DNA from: Smittium mucronatum
Taxonomy: Eukaryota; Kickxellomycota; Harpellomycetes; Harpellales; Legeriomycetaceae
DNA length: 13,788 nucleotides
Direction: 5' to 3'
Assembly (NCBI GenBank): GCA_001953115.1
Contig: LSSL01001388.1
Span: 1-13,788, forward strand
The notes below the pieces were generated by a model. It had not been told where the DNA came from. It did not search any database and saw nothing but the letters and a program-made list of their open reading frames with translations. Made by a program: the position numbers and the translations under genes. The first letter of the stretch is position 1; each line of letters opens with the position of its first letter. Positions 1 to 10,353 of the stretch are shown one piece after another.

Positions 1-5
1 AAAAA

Positions 6-23
6 ATATATATATATATATAT
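6..23. repeat. (AT)9 microsatellite
   Basis: Nine uninterrupted AT units, preceded by A5 and followed by an imperfect TTATTATA tail. This is typical eukaryotic simple-sequence DNA with no coding role visible. Confidence 0.9.
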
Positions 24-196
24 TATTATATCTTGGCTTATTTGTGGAAAGAGGTTGATCAAAATGGCCAAATACTGATAACTGGCAGATATTTATTTTC
101 TTTATAACCCTTTCAAGTTGATAAAAAAATAAGATGTTTTTTTAAAAAAAGTTTCTCAAGTGTTTATGCAATGAGGATGTTTATAAATCAGCAAAA

Positions 197-244
197 AACA
201 TCCACTATATCAAAGTCCCATTTTCTTCGGGGTTAATGGATGTT
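197..244. repeat. Inverted repeat with nested CCC/GGG pairing
   Basis: AACATCCA at 197-204 is the exact reverse complement of TGGATGTT at 237-244. Inside the 32-base loop, CCC at 217-219 can pair with GGG at 230-232 around a TTTTCTTC-type loop. The block is about one-third G+C, above its surroundings. A folded RNA or a decayed transposon end is possible, but an 8-bp stem can also arise by chance. Confidence 0.45.
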
Positions 245-1770
245 ATGGGGGCTATTTTAAGAGTCTTTTATCAATATTATATTTATTTATTACTCTCTTA
301 TTTAGGGTTAAATTGTAAAAATCTGAGAAACTGCGCCAAAACAAGAAAAAATGCGTAAATGACTAGAATTTTTCGTGAACCCTCGAAAAAAAATTTTAAA
401 TTTCTGGTAAATTATGTTTTGCCCATAGGTCAATCATACAAATAATTTTTTGAAAATCTGAATCTTTTGAGATTAATTTATTTTTTAGCCATAACTTTTT
501 TTTTATTTACGGTTTTGGATATTATATTCTTATTAGCATGAAAATTTTAAAACAAAAAAACGTTGAAGAGTATAATCATTAAAAAAAATAAGGAGTTCGC
601 CTCTAAGAATAAATAATTATAGGACTGACAAAGCTGGAAGTAACAAAAGATCAATTTTATTTTTTAAATTTAAAGTTTAGAAATTATTTTTCATTAAACT
701 CAATGAATATTTTTGTGTAGTTTTTAGTTAAAATCGTGTTTTTTATTAGGTAAAAATAACTGGGAATAAGAAAAATGGGATATATTTTAGTGAATTGTAT
801 TTCCAAAAGAAATCACAAAACATGTGAAATAAATTCTCAGGGTTACTAAAAAAAATAAAACGAAGATTTATTACTTTGCTTTAAAAAAAAATCTATGTTT
901 GCGATTCAGAATCTATATATATGAGCACTAATATTCAATCCTTTTTTTAAAAAAAAGTGAATGCTGAAAATCAATCTATATTCAAAAAAAAATTTCAAAA
1001 AAAATATCGGATTAACTTGTGATGGCTTAATTCGGTCTAAGATGAAAATATGATAACCTTTGAAAATATGAATGCATATATTCAGAATATTTACTGAAAA
1101 AGAGGGAGAAATGACAAAAAATAAAAATAAAATTCACTCGATAAGACCTAAATGTTTGAATATAACTTCCTAAAAATTCCCAGTGGTAATAAAAATATCT
1201 GCTATATTGACGATGATTATTCTTCAAGAAAATTTGATATTAAATTTTAGATAATTGAAAAACTATGAATAAAATATTATCTCCTGATTTAAATATGCAC
1301 GTAGAATCAACCTTATAATTTTTTTAAGGGTTGATACCCGGTAATAGTATTATAATAATATAAAAAACTCAAAAAAATTTACTAAATCAAAGAGAATTTT
1401 CCTTAGATATGAATTGGATATCTATCTTTGGATATTTAAAGCTATTTTGAAAGATGTGAATATATTTTTTATTGTTATTTAAATTGATATCTTTGCTTAA
1501 TATCATGCACAATGAATGACTAAAGCGATATATACTTTCTGCAAGCCTCTGAGTAATACAAATGCTACTCCCGTGTGTCTAAGAATAGTAAGATGTCACA
1601 GAATAAATTAATTCTAATTTGGGTATTTTTTTGTATTCCTATTTTCTAAAAATGCATCTGATTGCGTATTATACGATATTTGAACTTTCTAAAAAAATTT
1701 TTTTTGAAGATATGGATAGTGTACTGAAAATAATTTTTTTATAAAAATTCATTTTTTAAAAGCAAGCCCC
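245..1770. other. Non-coding, moderately AT-rich DNA
   Basis: I see no convincing gene here. Open frames are short; the longest is a minus-strand run over 1027-1227 that begins with TTG and is rich in Phe, Tyr and Ser, as AT-rich random sequence would give. The stretch holds T7A8 at 942-956, A7T8 at 1691-1705 and several long A or T runs. G+C is about 25%, and two patches (300-360 and 1500-1620) reach about 30%. Those patches could be remnants of older repeats or exons, but no motif identifies them. Confidence 0.6.
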
Positions 1771-1774
1771 GGTT

Positions 1775-1960
1775 TTAAGGGTATTCAGTGTTTGTCACAT
1801 CGTCGCAAAACGCTTTAGCAAGGTTTATTAGAACCATAAAAGATAATTTCATGAGATAAAGTGTATTTAAATCTTTGTACTCCCTTAATTTATCATTAGA
1901 AGCAACAAATATTCGGAAAATCTTTAAGAAATAGAGGCAGGAATGATAGAATAAAATCAT
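1775..1960 (-). CDS. Weak hypothetical ORF, 61 codons
   Basis: An ATG-initiated minus-strand frame. Its first 20 residues are hydrophobic (Phe, Leu, Ile, Tyr) and the rest is mixed and soluble-looking, including the segments NDKLREYKDLN and CDDVTNTEYP. The DNA is somewhat richer in G+C than the region downstream. No family is recognisable, there is no adjoining gene, and the length is within chance expectation for this composition. It could equally be a shadow of nothing. I keep it only because its residue composition is less biased than that of other ORFs here. Confidence 0.12.
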   Translation of the reverse strand: MILFYHSCLYFLKIFRIFVASNDKLREYKDLNTLYLMKLSFMVLINLAKAFCDDVTNTEYP

Positions 1961-2092
1961 ATTTCAAACTCAAAAAGCTCAAAATTTTACTAAAATCAAG
2001 TAAGATACTTTTGTAACACAACTTTAATACGCGTATCAGATTGATTGATTGATCCTGAAAATTTATTTACAATAACCCCAACAATAAAATAA

Positions 2093-2404
2093 ATGGAATT
2101 CAAGAGCTTTTGTTCTTTAATTTTTTTTTCAAAAAAATAACATTTTCTTGGAAATAATATTCCGCTTGTGCAAAGCTTATCTGAAAATTTTGAATTTTTA
2201 TACGGGTTTTTATCAGATATAAAAAGATCAAATATACCAAATATAACCATATCAGCTAATAATATAAGTATATTTAGACCAAAGTTAATTAAAATAAACC
2301 CATTTCTAGAAAATTTAATCTTTCAATGTGAAAAATTATTTTATTTACAACTTATAAAAACTTTTTTAGATGATTCAAAAAACCCCCAATTTTTAATTAA
2401 ATAA
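2093..2404 (+). pseudogene. Possible decayed small gene, one in-frame stop
   Basis: ATG at 2093 follows an in-frame TAA at 2090-2092 and opens a frame beginning MEFKSFCSLIFF, which is hydrophobic like the start of a signal peptide. TAA at 2138-2140 interrupts it at codon 16, right after a T9 run and an A7 run. The same frame then stays open for 87 codons to TAA at 2402-2404. The second part has balanced composition (Asp, Glu, Lys, Ser, Pro, Asn), including SLSENFEFLYGFLSDIKRSN and KTFLDDSKNP, unlike the Ile/Phe-rich output of random AT-rich DNA. No GTG or TTG start needs to be assumed, but no domain is recognised. A real gene with a sequencing error, a pseudogene and chance are all open. A minus-strand frame overlaps most of the region. 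Confidence 0.25.
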
Positions 2405-2471
2405 CAAATTATTATAAAAGTGATTGATAATTTTAAAAAATGTTAAAATATTATGTAAACTCTTTATTTAA

Positions 2472-2570
2472 AATTTTTTACAAGAATTTATGATAAATAT
2501 GCAAGTTGCTATATACCAATGGGAAAAAATTGGTTTAAAAGCACAATTAGAAGTAAATTTTGAGGTTTAA
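2472..2570 (+). pseudogene. Short coding-like fragment downstream of the broken ORF
   Basis: This frame is open from 2472, with ATGs at 2490 and 2499, and ends at TAA 2568-2570. From the second ATG it reads as 23 residues containing YQWEKIGLKAQLEVNFEV, with balanced charge and one Trp, which looks more like protein than most frames here. It starts about 70 bases after the 2093-2404 frame ends and lies in a different frame. It could therefore be the frameshifted continuation of the same decayed gene. At 33 codons it has no statistical weight alone, and no family is recognised. Confidence 0.15.
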
Positions 2571-4072
2571 GTTGTTAATATTTTTTATTTTTTTTCTTGA
2601 TTATACGAGTTTCTATTTAATTTTAATGTATATCACTATGCCTGTGCCTATGAAAATCATCGAATTTTGATTTTGATATCGTTTTTGTTGCAATATAATG
2701 TTGGATTTTCTGTACATTATTATATAATAATTATTTCAAAAAACCACTATTTATAATCCAAATTTATGAATTTTATAAGTAAAAATAATCAAGGGTTCAG
2801 GATTAATAACCCATCTATTTATAATTCACTCAATTTTTAATATTTATTTACTTATTCTGAGAAAAAAGCTATTATTTTTCTTTAGGCTTTAAATTATCGA
2901 AATATTTAAGAACTTTTTTTTAAAAAAAAATGAATACAATAAGTAATAATGATCTCTATAAAGAATATTTGAAATTTTAAGATAAATCAAAATAAACCAT
3001 CTTTTTTCAGTAAAAATTGACCATTACCTGAACAATCATAGTCTTTCAATAATTTTTTGCAATCAAAAGTGCAATTATGTACAAATAATAAAAATATATA
3101 TCAAAAATGAAAATATATTAAATGATTATTTGCTTTTTTTATCCATCAATAGAAGTTACAAGAGCTTCCTTTATCCTTTCTGTTAATTATTATTATTAAT
3201 TAGTTATTTGACTATTAACATAAATTTAACGCTACATTTTTTATATATATTTGATTATCCGCATATAAATGTTAACTTTTGATATTTTAATGCTGTACCA
3301 CCTGTAATTATTGATAGAAAACTTGGATTATAACCCTTTATTCCGAGTTTTTATAAGTTTTAAATTTAATACTAAGATAAAAGGCTTTCATAATAAGGGG
3401 TTTTTTTTAGCAAATTTTATAAATCCCTTAAATACATTTGGTATTATTATTTATAAAATACACTAATAAATTTTGGATTTTTTATTTATAAACATTTCAA
3501 TAACTCGTTAAATGCTCCGTTATTCCATAATTAAATAATTATGCATTAAATTTTTAAATTTTTAAAAATTTTACTTAGTCGATATGTCACTAATATGTAA
3601 TTTATAGCTAACCAATGCTTTTTTTAGTTTTCTAACTGGATAAATGAATTTTTTTCTGTGATTTAAATTTCTAAAAAATTCCAAAAAAATTTTTTCTTTT
3701 TCTAATAAATTTAAATAAGGTTTTATATGACTCATATTCATAAAAATATTGGAAGTTTAATATAAATTAGGCTTAAATTTATTAGTTTTGATTGCGGATT
3801 ATTTATAGGGGATTTTTTTTTTGGAAAAGTAATGTCTTTTATTTAATTATTTAGAAAAAGATAAACAATTTTGATTATTTTAGATAACTTCCTGGATCTC
3901 TTCATCTTTCATATTTAATCTTAGTAGCCTTTCATTCAAAAAATAATGATTTAAATCCCATAACTGTAAATTTAATTTACCTGGAAAAAAATCTACATGT
4001 TTTCGGAATTTTTACATTTATCCATTAATTAAAATCCCTTTCTTTCTTTACATCTCATTTAATAGAATAACA

Positions 4073-4088
4073 TTCCCAGGTCCGGGAA
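4073..4088. repeat. Small GC-cored hairpin
   Basis: TTCCC at 4073-4077 and GGGAA at 4084-4088 form a perfect 5-bp stem around AGGTCC. It stands out only because the surroundings are so AT-rich, and its function is unknown. Confidence 0.35.
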
Positions 4089-4160
4089 AATTTACATATA
4101 TTTTATTTCATTTATTATTTTTTAATTACATTTTCTATATAATGATTTTTTTGTTGGTGT

Positions 4161-4179
4161 GGGGGGGGGAGTGATGGGG
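4161..4179 (+). repeat. G9 homopolymer plus GGGG
   Basis: Nine consecutive G residues (4161-4169) are followed by AGTGAT and GGGG (4176-4179). In DNA near 15% G+C this is far from background. It could pair into a two-tier G-quadruplex, but that is inference. It may simply be a replication-slippage tract. Confidence 0.8.
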
Positions 4180-4823
4180 ATATATTTAAGATATTTTTTT
4201 TGATAGACACATAAATTTCATACATTAATTTGAAAAATGAATTTTTATTTCATATCTATGATTTTTTTTAAAAAAAATTTTAAATATAAATTTTATCTTG
4301 TACAAATATTTTGATATCGCTGGAAAAATACAGCCTAAAAATCGAAAATTATCTATAAATATAGCTTTTAATCCATCTAAACTATTATTATATGTAAGAA
4401 AAAATACCCTTCTTCTAATAAACAGTGTAAAATAAAAAAAATAAACATTTTTAACTTTTAATAGGAGTTTAAACTATCCATATTCATCGTTGAAACAAAA
4501 AATAACATCTAAATGATTAAAAAAATAATATTTATCTATTCTTTTCAGCTTAGATTAAAAAATATTCACATTAGATTTTAATTTTGAATCATAGAATATC
4601 TTTTTTTTTTCAGTTTAAATAATCCTTTTTGAATCTTTTTTATCTGTAATATTTCATATTCTTCAATGGTATATTAAAATAAGCAATGGAATATAGATAT
4701 ATCAACATATAAAAAGAACCAATTAAAAAATAAAATCTAACTATTTCTTTTTTCTTCTCCTTTTTATAAGATTCTAAGATATATATTTCCTTTTTTTCCA
4801 TTTACAGGGTTTCCTATTTTTAC

Positions 4824-4883
4824 AAAAAAAATTCCCCAAATCAATAATTTTTTAGCCCAATTATATAAAAAAATTTCCCAAAT
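4824..4883 (+). repeat. Degenerate tandem motif A7-8 TTYCCC AAAT, two copies
   Basis: Two similar blocks lie 43 bases apart: a run of A followed by TTCCCCAAAT (4824-4841) and a run of A followed by TTTCCCAAAT (4867-4883). A looser match, AATTTCCCAA, occurs at 6271-6280. This may be the trace of an old repeat, but AT-rich drift could produce it too. Confidence 0.35.
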
Positions 4884-4992
4884 AAACAAAAAAGACTTCC
4901 TTTTTATATAATACTATTTTCTCATTTTAATAAAGTAAATTTCCAGTTTTGATAAAGGTGATTTTACATTATAATAAAGCATATATTCCACA

Positions 4993-5006
4993 ATATATAT
5001 ATATAT
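4993..5006. repeat. (AT)7 microsatellite
   Basis: Seven uninterrupted AT units. A similar (AT)6 tract occurs at 9967-9978. Confidence 0.85.
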
Positions 5007-5076
5007 CCATTTTAGGATATTTATATAATTGGAATAAGATTTTAACTAAACACAACTCTTATAAATAACAAAAAAC

Positions 5077-5353
5077 ATGTCTTTTTTCTTAGTTTTACTA
5101 AGTTTTTTTGCTTAATTTAGAGTTAAATTATTATAAGTTTAATTTCAAATGGCCAAAAAATGTAGCAAATACTCGGTTAATATATTATATATACAATTTT
5201 GGTTATTATTTTTTAAAAAAATATTTCGAAAAATGTAAGTTTTTTATCGTAAAAATGATGAATTCATCAATTAATTATTTCTCTTATTTAAATTTAGCAA
5301 TATTTTGGAACCGCTGTCTAAAAAAAATTCTGGTAAATAAAAACACAAAATAG
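5077..5353 (+). pseudogene. Possible frameshifted small ORF with hydrophobic N-terminus
   Basis: ATG at 5077 opens 12 codons reading MSFFLVLLSFFA, a signal-peptide-like stretch, then meets TAA at 5113-5115. A T7 run lies at 5103-5109. One base fewer there would move the frame into an open run that continues to TAA at 5351-5353, about 80 codons rich in Tyr, Phe, Asn and Lys. That downstream run has no ATG near its start. The pattern fits a homopolymer sequencing error or a decayed gene. Permitting one shift greatly raises the chance of finding such a frame, and the residue bias is what AT-rich DNA gives. No family is recognised. Confidence 0.15.
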
Positions 5354-6339
5354 AAATTCACGCTTGAAGTCAGTTAAAGTATTCATTTTTTTATTTCTAA
5401 TTAATCAAATTAAATAATTAAAAATAAAAATTGAATATAATTTTGATCTCATAAGGTGTTAATTGATTTGTGATTTGGAATTTCAAATGTCAATACCAAA
5501 AATAAGATTCATTTTTATAAAATTACCTAAAAAACACTAAATAAAATGTTTTTTTGGATTTTCGAAATTCATCCTATTCCCTCATATGGCTAAAAACATT
5601 GGAAAAGTCTTTTTTTGTAACGATTATAAAACCGTTATTTCAAATTACACGATTATATTTGGGCAAGTAGGTAAAGAATCTAATAATTTATACCTTGACT
5701 TATAAAAATAAAATACCTCTTATATTTGGTACATTTCTGTAGAATAAGCGGTAAAAAATGAAAACTAATTCCCAGATAAAGCAACCGTATTTATATATAT
5801 CTTATTTTTATGTATTGCATCATTATTTAATACAATATTTTTCACATTTACCATTAGAGAAAGCATTTATAAACTTAATTAGTATTAAAAAAGATATTTA
5901 ATAATTATTTAGACTAATTTGATGTAAAGTTATTCCATTTATAGATGTTTCCTGTAAACGGTGTCAGGACTAAAGGTCTATAATATTTTTTTTCCTAATA
6001 GAGCCACCTATTAAAACCCAATATTAAAGAATAAATTACTATTATAAATAAATGATTTCATTTTTATATGAATTTTTTTTAAAAGCAATTAACCATAAAA
6101 TATCAGTGGAAAAAAGTTAGGCTAATTTTTTCAGAGGTGAATTTAAAATGTGCTTCCATTCACTTCACCCTCAAAACAGACTAATTGGAATATCTATTTC
6201 CTTGAAATTTAATTACACCTTTGTGTTTTCGGAGAAGTACCCATATTTTCTGGCCAAACTAAAATAGATAAATTTCCCAACTAAAAACATTAAATTATCA
6301 TTGTATATTAATGCTATCTTTACAAAATTTCTTAATATT

Positions 6340-6830
6340 TTTATAAAAATATTTTAATTTTTCTTTCCACTTAAATCCTCGCATTTATTTTTTTAGATAG
6401 CCTCATTTCCATGATTAGTTTTTGTATTTTTTTCTTTTAAATCTATATTGTTTCATTTTTTAATACATTTTTTATCTCTAATAATTTCATTGATTGAACC
6501 TCTGAAAATAGTACTGATATTATTAAGACAATCTTTTATTAATCTTTGTCCCCCCTTTTTTTCGAAAAGGGAAAAAAAATTCAGGGATGAGAGCTATATT
6601 ATTTTTTTATTTACATATCTTCACATCAGTTGGGTGTAGATTTATCCGATTTTCAATAAATTTATTTTTGATTTATTTTCGTATTTTTGAATAAATTTAT
6701 TGGTTGAATCTTTTTAAACCAATATTTTTTTTCTCATCTTCATTGAATATTTTCCACTTTTCAATATTTCCACATGAATCAGAACTTTTTTCACTTTAAT
6801 ATGTCGATCCCGATAAAAATATCGTTATAA
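6340..6830 (+). other. Pyrimidine-rich strand block
   Basis: On the plus strand T outnumbers A about two to one, and C clearly outnumbers G: 13 C to 5 G in 6361-6420, and 12 C to 2 G in 6721-6780. Flanking DNA does not show this asymmetry so consistently. Strand-biased composition can mark a transcribed intron, a replication bias or an old pyrimidine-rich repeat. The sequence alone does not say which. Confidence 0.5.
6553..6571. repeat. CCCTTTT/AAAAGGG hairpin
   Basis: CCCTTTT (6553-6559) and AAAAGGG (6565-6571) form a perfect 7-bp stem with a TTTCG loop, set in a C6T7 run followed by A8. No function is visible. Confidence 0.4.
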
Positions 6831-7921
6831 AATAATGTCTTTTTATCAAAAAAACCTTGATTGTTTATTTTTTTTGTAAAATTTTCATAATAAATACTAA
6901 GTTAAATCCTAAATGATAGCTTTTTATATAAAATTTTTTAAGATTTGCTTATAAATTAATTATATTTTCAAAAAAAATAAATTTTAGAAACTTTTGGTTT
7001 GATAATAACAGATAAAGATATAGATAAGTTATTAAAAAAGATTTGAATATCTTTTCAAAAGTCACTTCATCCTAGAAAAAATTCATTATAAACCCAAAAG
7101 GATCATTTATTTATATCTATTTATACCTTCTTAGCTTAAAATTTATAATTGAAAAAAATCCAATTTCTGTTTTATTTGGTATTGATGATAATTTTTCGAT
7201 TCATTTATTCTTAATCGATTTTTTCTAATTCAATTTAGTTTGAATACATGTCATAAAAACTTTTTCTATAAATTCTATCTAATAACATTTATTATTTTTT
7301 TTTAAAAAAAATTGTACAAACAGATCTAAAGATATTTCTCCTTTCCAAATGAATGAAATTGATTATTTAAGCCTTCATCATAGTTATGGAAAAAAATTAG
7401 CGAATTTAAAAATATTTTTTATAAATAAATGATCAATGATGGTATACGGATTATTTTTTTGTATACAAGACGTTATAATTTTAAAAGTATAAAATTACAT
7501 TTTAGAACATTTTTAATCTGAAATAAATCATATTTTATTTGATAAAATATTATAATCGATGAATAATCAATGTTTTAAATCCAAATTAGGCAAATATATC
7601 CCAATTTGTGACTATAAATAATTATTAAACTAAAATTAATCTATATGATTTCGTGGAAAAAAATTTCCATTATACATAATATTATCTCACATATAATATA
7701 GCAACCAAACATTTATTATAATTTTATTTTTCAACTTTTTTTTGTTTATTTGAAATAAATCGTATTTTAATTTAACTCTAAGTTATACCAAAAAAAACTT
7801 TAGAGTAAAACTGTCAAGTGTGAAAGAGACATTTTTTGTTGTATATCATTTTTTTTTGAAAAATACATTTATCAAAATGAGAATTATGTTTTATTAAAAT
7901 GGAAAATTGGATTTATTGAAA

Positions 7922-7951
7922 TTGGAAAAGCTGTAATTTCAGCTTTTCTAA
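7922..7951. repeat. 12-bp hairpin followed by a T-rich tract
   Basis: The arms 7922-7933 and 7940-7951 pair over 12 positions, including the perfect core GAAAAGCTG/CAGCTTTTC and one G-U pair, around a TAATTT loop. A T8 run follows at 7958-7965. In bacteria this would resemble an intrinsic terminator, but nothing upstream is coding and the context looks eukaryotic. It is better called an unexplained stem-loop, such as a small inverted repeat or structured RNA. Confidence 0.5.
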
Positions 7952-8195
7952 AATTTATTTTTTTTAATCTGTATATTTTTTTAATTGGTTCTATGAGATT
8001 TATTTTCTAATATCAAGATATTTTTGCTTACTTTATAAAAGTTTATAAAAAGCCAAAAAAAAAATTTTTTTTGAAATAAAAATAATGGTAAGTTATTATT
8101 TTTCTTATGCAAAACTATCTTATTTTTTATTTATTGTTTTTTTGTTTGTTTTTGAAGATTTTTGGATAGAAATTTTTTAAGTTTACAAATAATAA

Positions 8196-8303
8196 GGTAA
8201 AATAAAGTCAAAAATCTTTATACTAGTGGTAATTAACGGCAGTGGTATTTTAATGAAAATGAAAAACTCAGACCGAAATAGCGCTCAGAGAAGATTGAAA
8301 TAA
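8196..8303 (+). CDS. Very short coding-like open run
   Basis: An open run of 35 codons ends at TAA 8301-8303, with the first ATG at 8253. It covers a small patch of about one-third G+C (8221-8290) and reads with balanced residues, ending MKMKNSDRNSAQRRLK. No splice signals or neighbouring frame extend it convincingly. It may be a remnant of an exon or repeat, or chance. No family is recognised. Confidence 0.1.
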   Translation, partial: GKIKSKIFILVVINGSGILMKMKNSDRNSAQRRLK

Positions 8304-8309
8304 ATATTT

Positions 8310-10340
8310 GTCAAAAAGAAAAAAAACTGGTCAATTGATTAAATATTTTTCTTATAAGAACTATTTGTAATAAAATATATTTTAAATTGAGATTAATAAA
8401 TCTTCTTATCTTTTCAAACTTGGTTTTGTTCAAATTGGATGCTTCATTAGAAAATATAAATATTTTATTTAATAAAAAAATATATATAGAAAAATGCATA
8501 TCATCATTTCTAGGTACCTAAAGCTTTGATAGTGAAACGAAACTTTACATGTTATAAAATAATACATAAATTTAAAAATAGTAATTAATTTTTCGGAAAG
8601 TCATTTAATTTAATAAATTTGGGCTTAGATTTTTATAGATATTACGAGAATAAAAATAAAATGTATCAAAGTTTAATAAAATCCAAATATCAAAACTTTT
8701 TGATATTATTCACATATTTAATCGAAATTCATTTTATATATAATGCTTCAAATATTATCATTATTTTGTCTTTGAATAAAATAATTTAATTTAATCTAAA
8801 GGTAAAAAATTTTGAAATATTTTTACGAAATTTCGATTGTTTGTATGATACATTAAAACCTTGTGAGAATTTAATTATATACCAATCAAATAAATTAAAT
8901 TAATAATGATTATTTTCAACTAGATTTAATAATTTGGCATTTTTGCATAAAAATATAAAAATCGATTTTTTTTCCTGTTCATTAACTGCACATAAATTGC
9001 TAATTTTTTTTTTCAACTTAATTTTATGTTATAAAATTTTTAATTTTTGATATCACCTGTATCATTAGTTTTTTAAAGTATAGAAATTAAATAATAATTT
9101 GATTATTATTTTTTGAATATCCGGAAATTTAAAAATGATTCTCAAAAATGATGTAAAAATTAGAAACTATCATTAATAGCTATCTTTTTGTTACTTTAGC
9201 AGTTGAATATAAATACATAAATATAAATTTTTCTTATATTAATACTATCCTCGTGTGTGAATTATCCATTTTTGTTTATTTGATAATTATTTGGTTGTGA
9301 AATAGTTTTTTGAATACTGTCATTGGATGAAGTTATTAAATTATTATCTAGTTGTTTCTTTTAAATATTCAATAATATTTTCATTAAATCAATTTTAAAA
9401 TAAAATTATGTTAATTATATCATTAAAAAACCAAAATTTATGATTAGATTTTTTTAAATATAGATAAAAAATATTTCCTATTCATTAATAACAATTTTTT
9501 ATCAAAGATCAATTTTTTTTAAAAAAAAAGATATTAATTGCATACTAAATTATACGATTGTATTAAGAAGTTGTATACTTCCTAGTATCGAGAAAACATT
9601 TAATTAATTCATTTGTACTCATTTATCCAACATTATTATCTCTAATTATACTCCTTCCATTCCTTCGCAATGAATAACATTAAAAATTAAGTAGCTAAAT
9701 GTTATTTTTTATATTTTTATATTTTATTTGTTGAATTGGAATTTTTTTTTATAATAATGGTCCAAAAAATAGGTTTTAATTTAATTTTTTTTAAAATTTT
9801 ACTCAAACAAGTAGTCTTTTTTTACCATGAATCTTAATAAATTATTGAGAGTTTATTTTTAATAAAAATTACACAATAAATTTTTTTACCTAACTGAAGT
9901 AAGTTTCACGGTAGTATAGAATCAAAATCACCAAAAAAAATCATAATCACATAAAGGTCGAATCGAATATATATATATAATCTAAATACAATATATAGTT
10001 CCATTATTATTTCCATGCTAACTTTTCGTCTAGTTTTTATTTCTATCATTTTGCATAATTAAAATGGTGCTGGAAAACAAAATTTGCATATTTTCTAAAA
10101 TTGTGCATGAAAAAATTTATGTTTTAATAATATCTATTTAGTAGTCGAGAATTATACAAAATTACCATTATGTAAATTTAGTGTACAAATAGTCCCGAAA
10201 TCAATATTTATATTATGTGGGTGAATGGAAGTGTGTGTTTTCAGCTAAAAATTATAAGCTAGATTTTTTATTTGTGATACATATATATTAATAAAAGATT
10301 TAAAGAAAAAAACATGTGATGAAAAACTTGTTCAAAATTA
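8310..10340. other. Extremely AT-rich non-coding DNA
   Basis: I see no supported gene. Contents are T8A9 at 9513-9529, (AT)6 at 9967-9978, and many A or T runs. A minus-strand run at 8311-8499 is Ile, Phe, Leu and Asn-rich, as expected from composition. No RNA gene is recognisable. Confidence 0.6.
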
Positions 10341-10353
10341 CATTATTAATATA

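Larger units (their letters stand above)
2571..5076. other. Extremely AT-rich non-coding DNA
   Basis: No open frame worth reporting in 2.5 kb. The stretch contains T8A9 (2914-2930), T8A8 (4262-4277), A7T6 (3683-3695), a G9 run (4161-4169), pure-pyrimidine runs near 4744-4765 and 4786-4799, and an (AT)7 repeat (4993-5006). G+C in many 60-base lines is near 12-15%. I see no RNA gene. Confidence 0.6.
5360..7900. other. Non-coding AT-rich DNA
   Basis: I see no supported gene. A patch at about 5930-6260 reaches about 28% G+C and contains an imperfect stem (GAGGTGAA near 6134 with TTCACCCTC near 6164), but no open frame of note. T9A8 lies at 7295-7311. The plus-strand run at 6448-6639 lies in the pyrimidine-rich block and encodes mainly Phe, Leu, Ile and Ser, as that composition dictates. 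Confidence 0.6.

Noticed and set aside
1027..1227. Minus-strand 66-codon run
   Set aside because: Starts at TTG and is Phe/Tyr/Ser-rich, as expected from AT-rich random sequence; no start, promoter or neighbour supports it.
1996..2250. Minus-strand 84-codon run overlapping the 2093-2404 frame
   Set aside because: Begins with a non-ATG context matched to a chance-length frame, overlaps the more protein-like plus-strand frame, and shows no recognisable domain. Only one of the two could be real, and the plus strand looks better.
4744..4807. Polypyrimidine tract followed by TTTACAG, like a 3' splice site
   Set aside because: The sequence after it has no open frame beyond about 15 codons and no partner donor or coding sequence nearby; pyrimidine runs are common here.
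6448..6639. Plus-strand 63-codon hydrophobic run resembling a membrane protein
   Set aside because: Starts at TTG and lies in the pyrimidine-rich block, where TTT, CTT, ATT and TCT codons are produced by composition alone.
7922..7965. Rho-independent terminator
   Set aside because: The shape fits, but there is no coding sequence upstream on either strand and the window does not look bacterial.
8311..8499. Minus-strand 62-codon run
   Set aside because: Ile/Phe/Leu/Asn-rich with length well within chance expectation.
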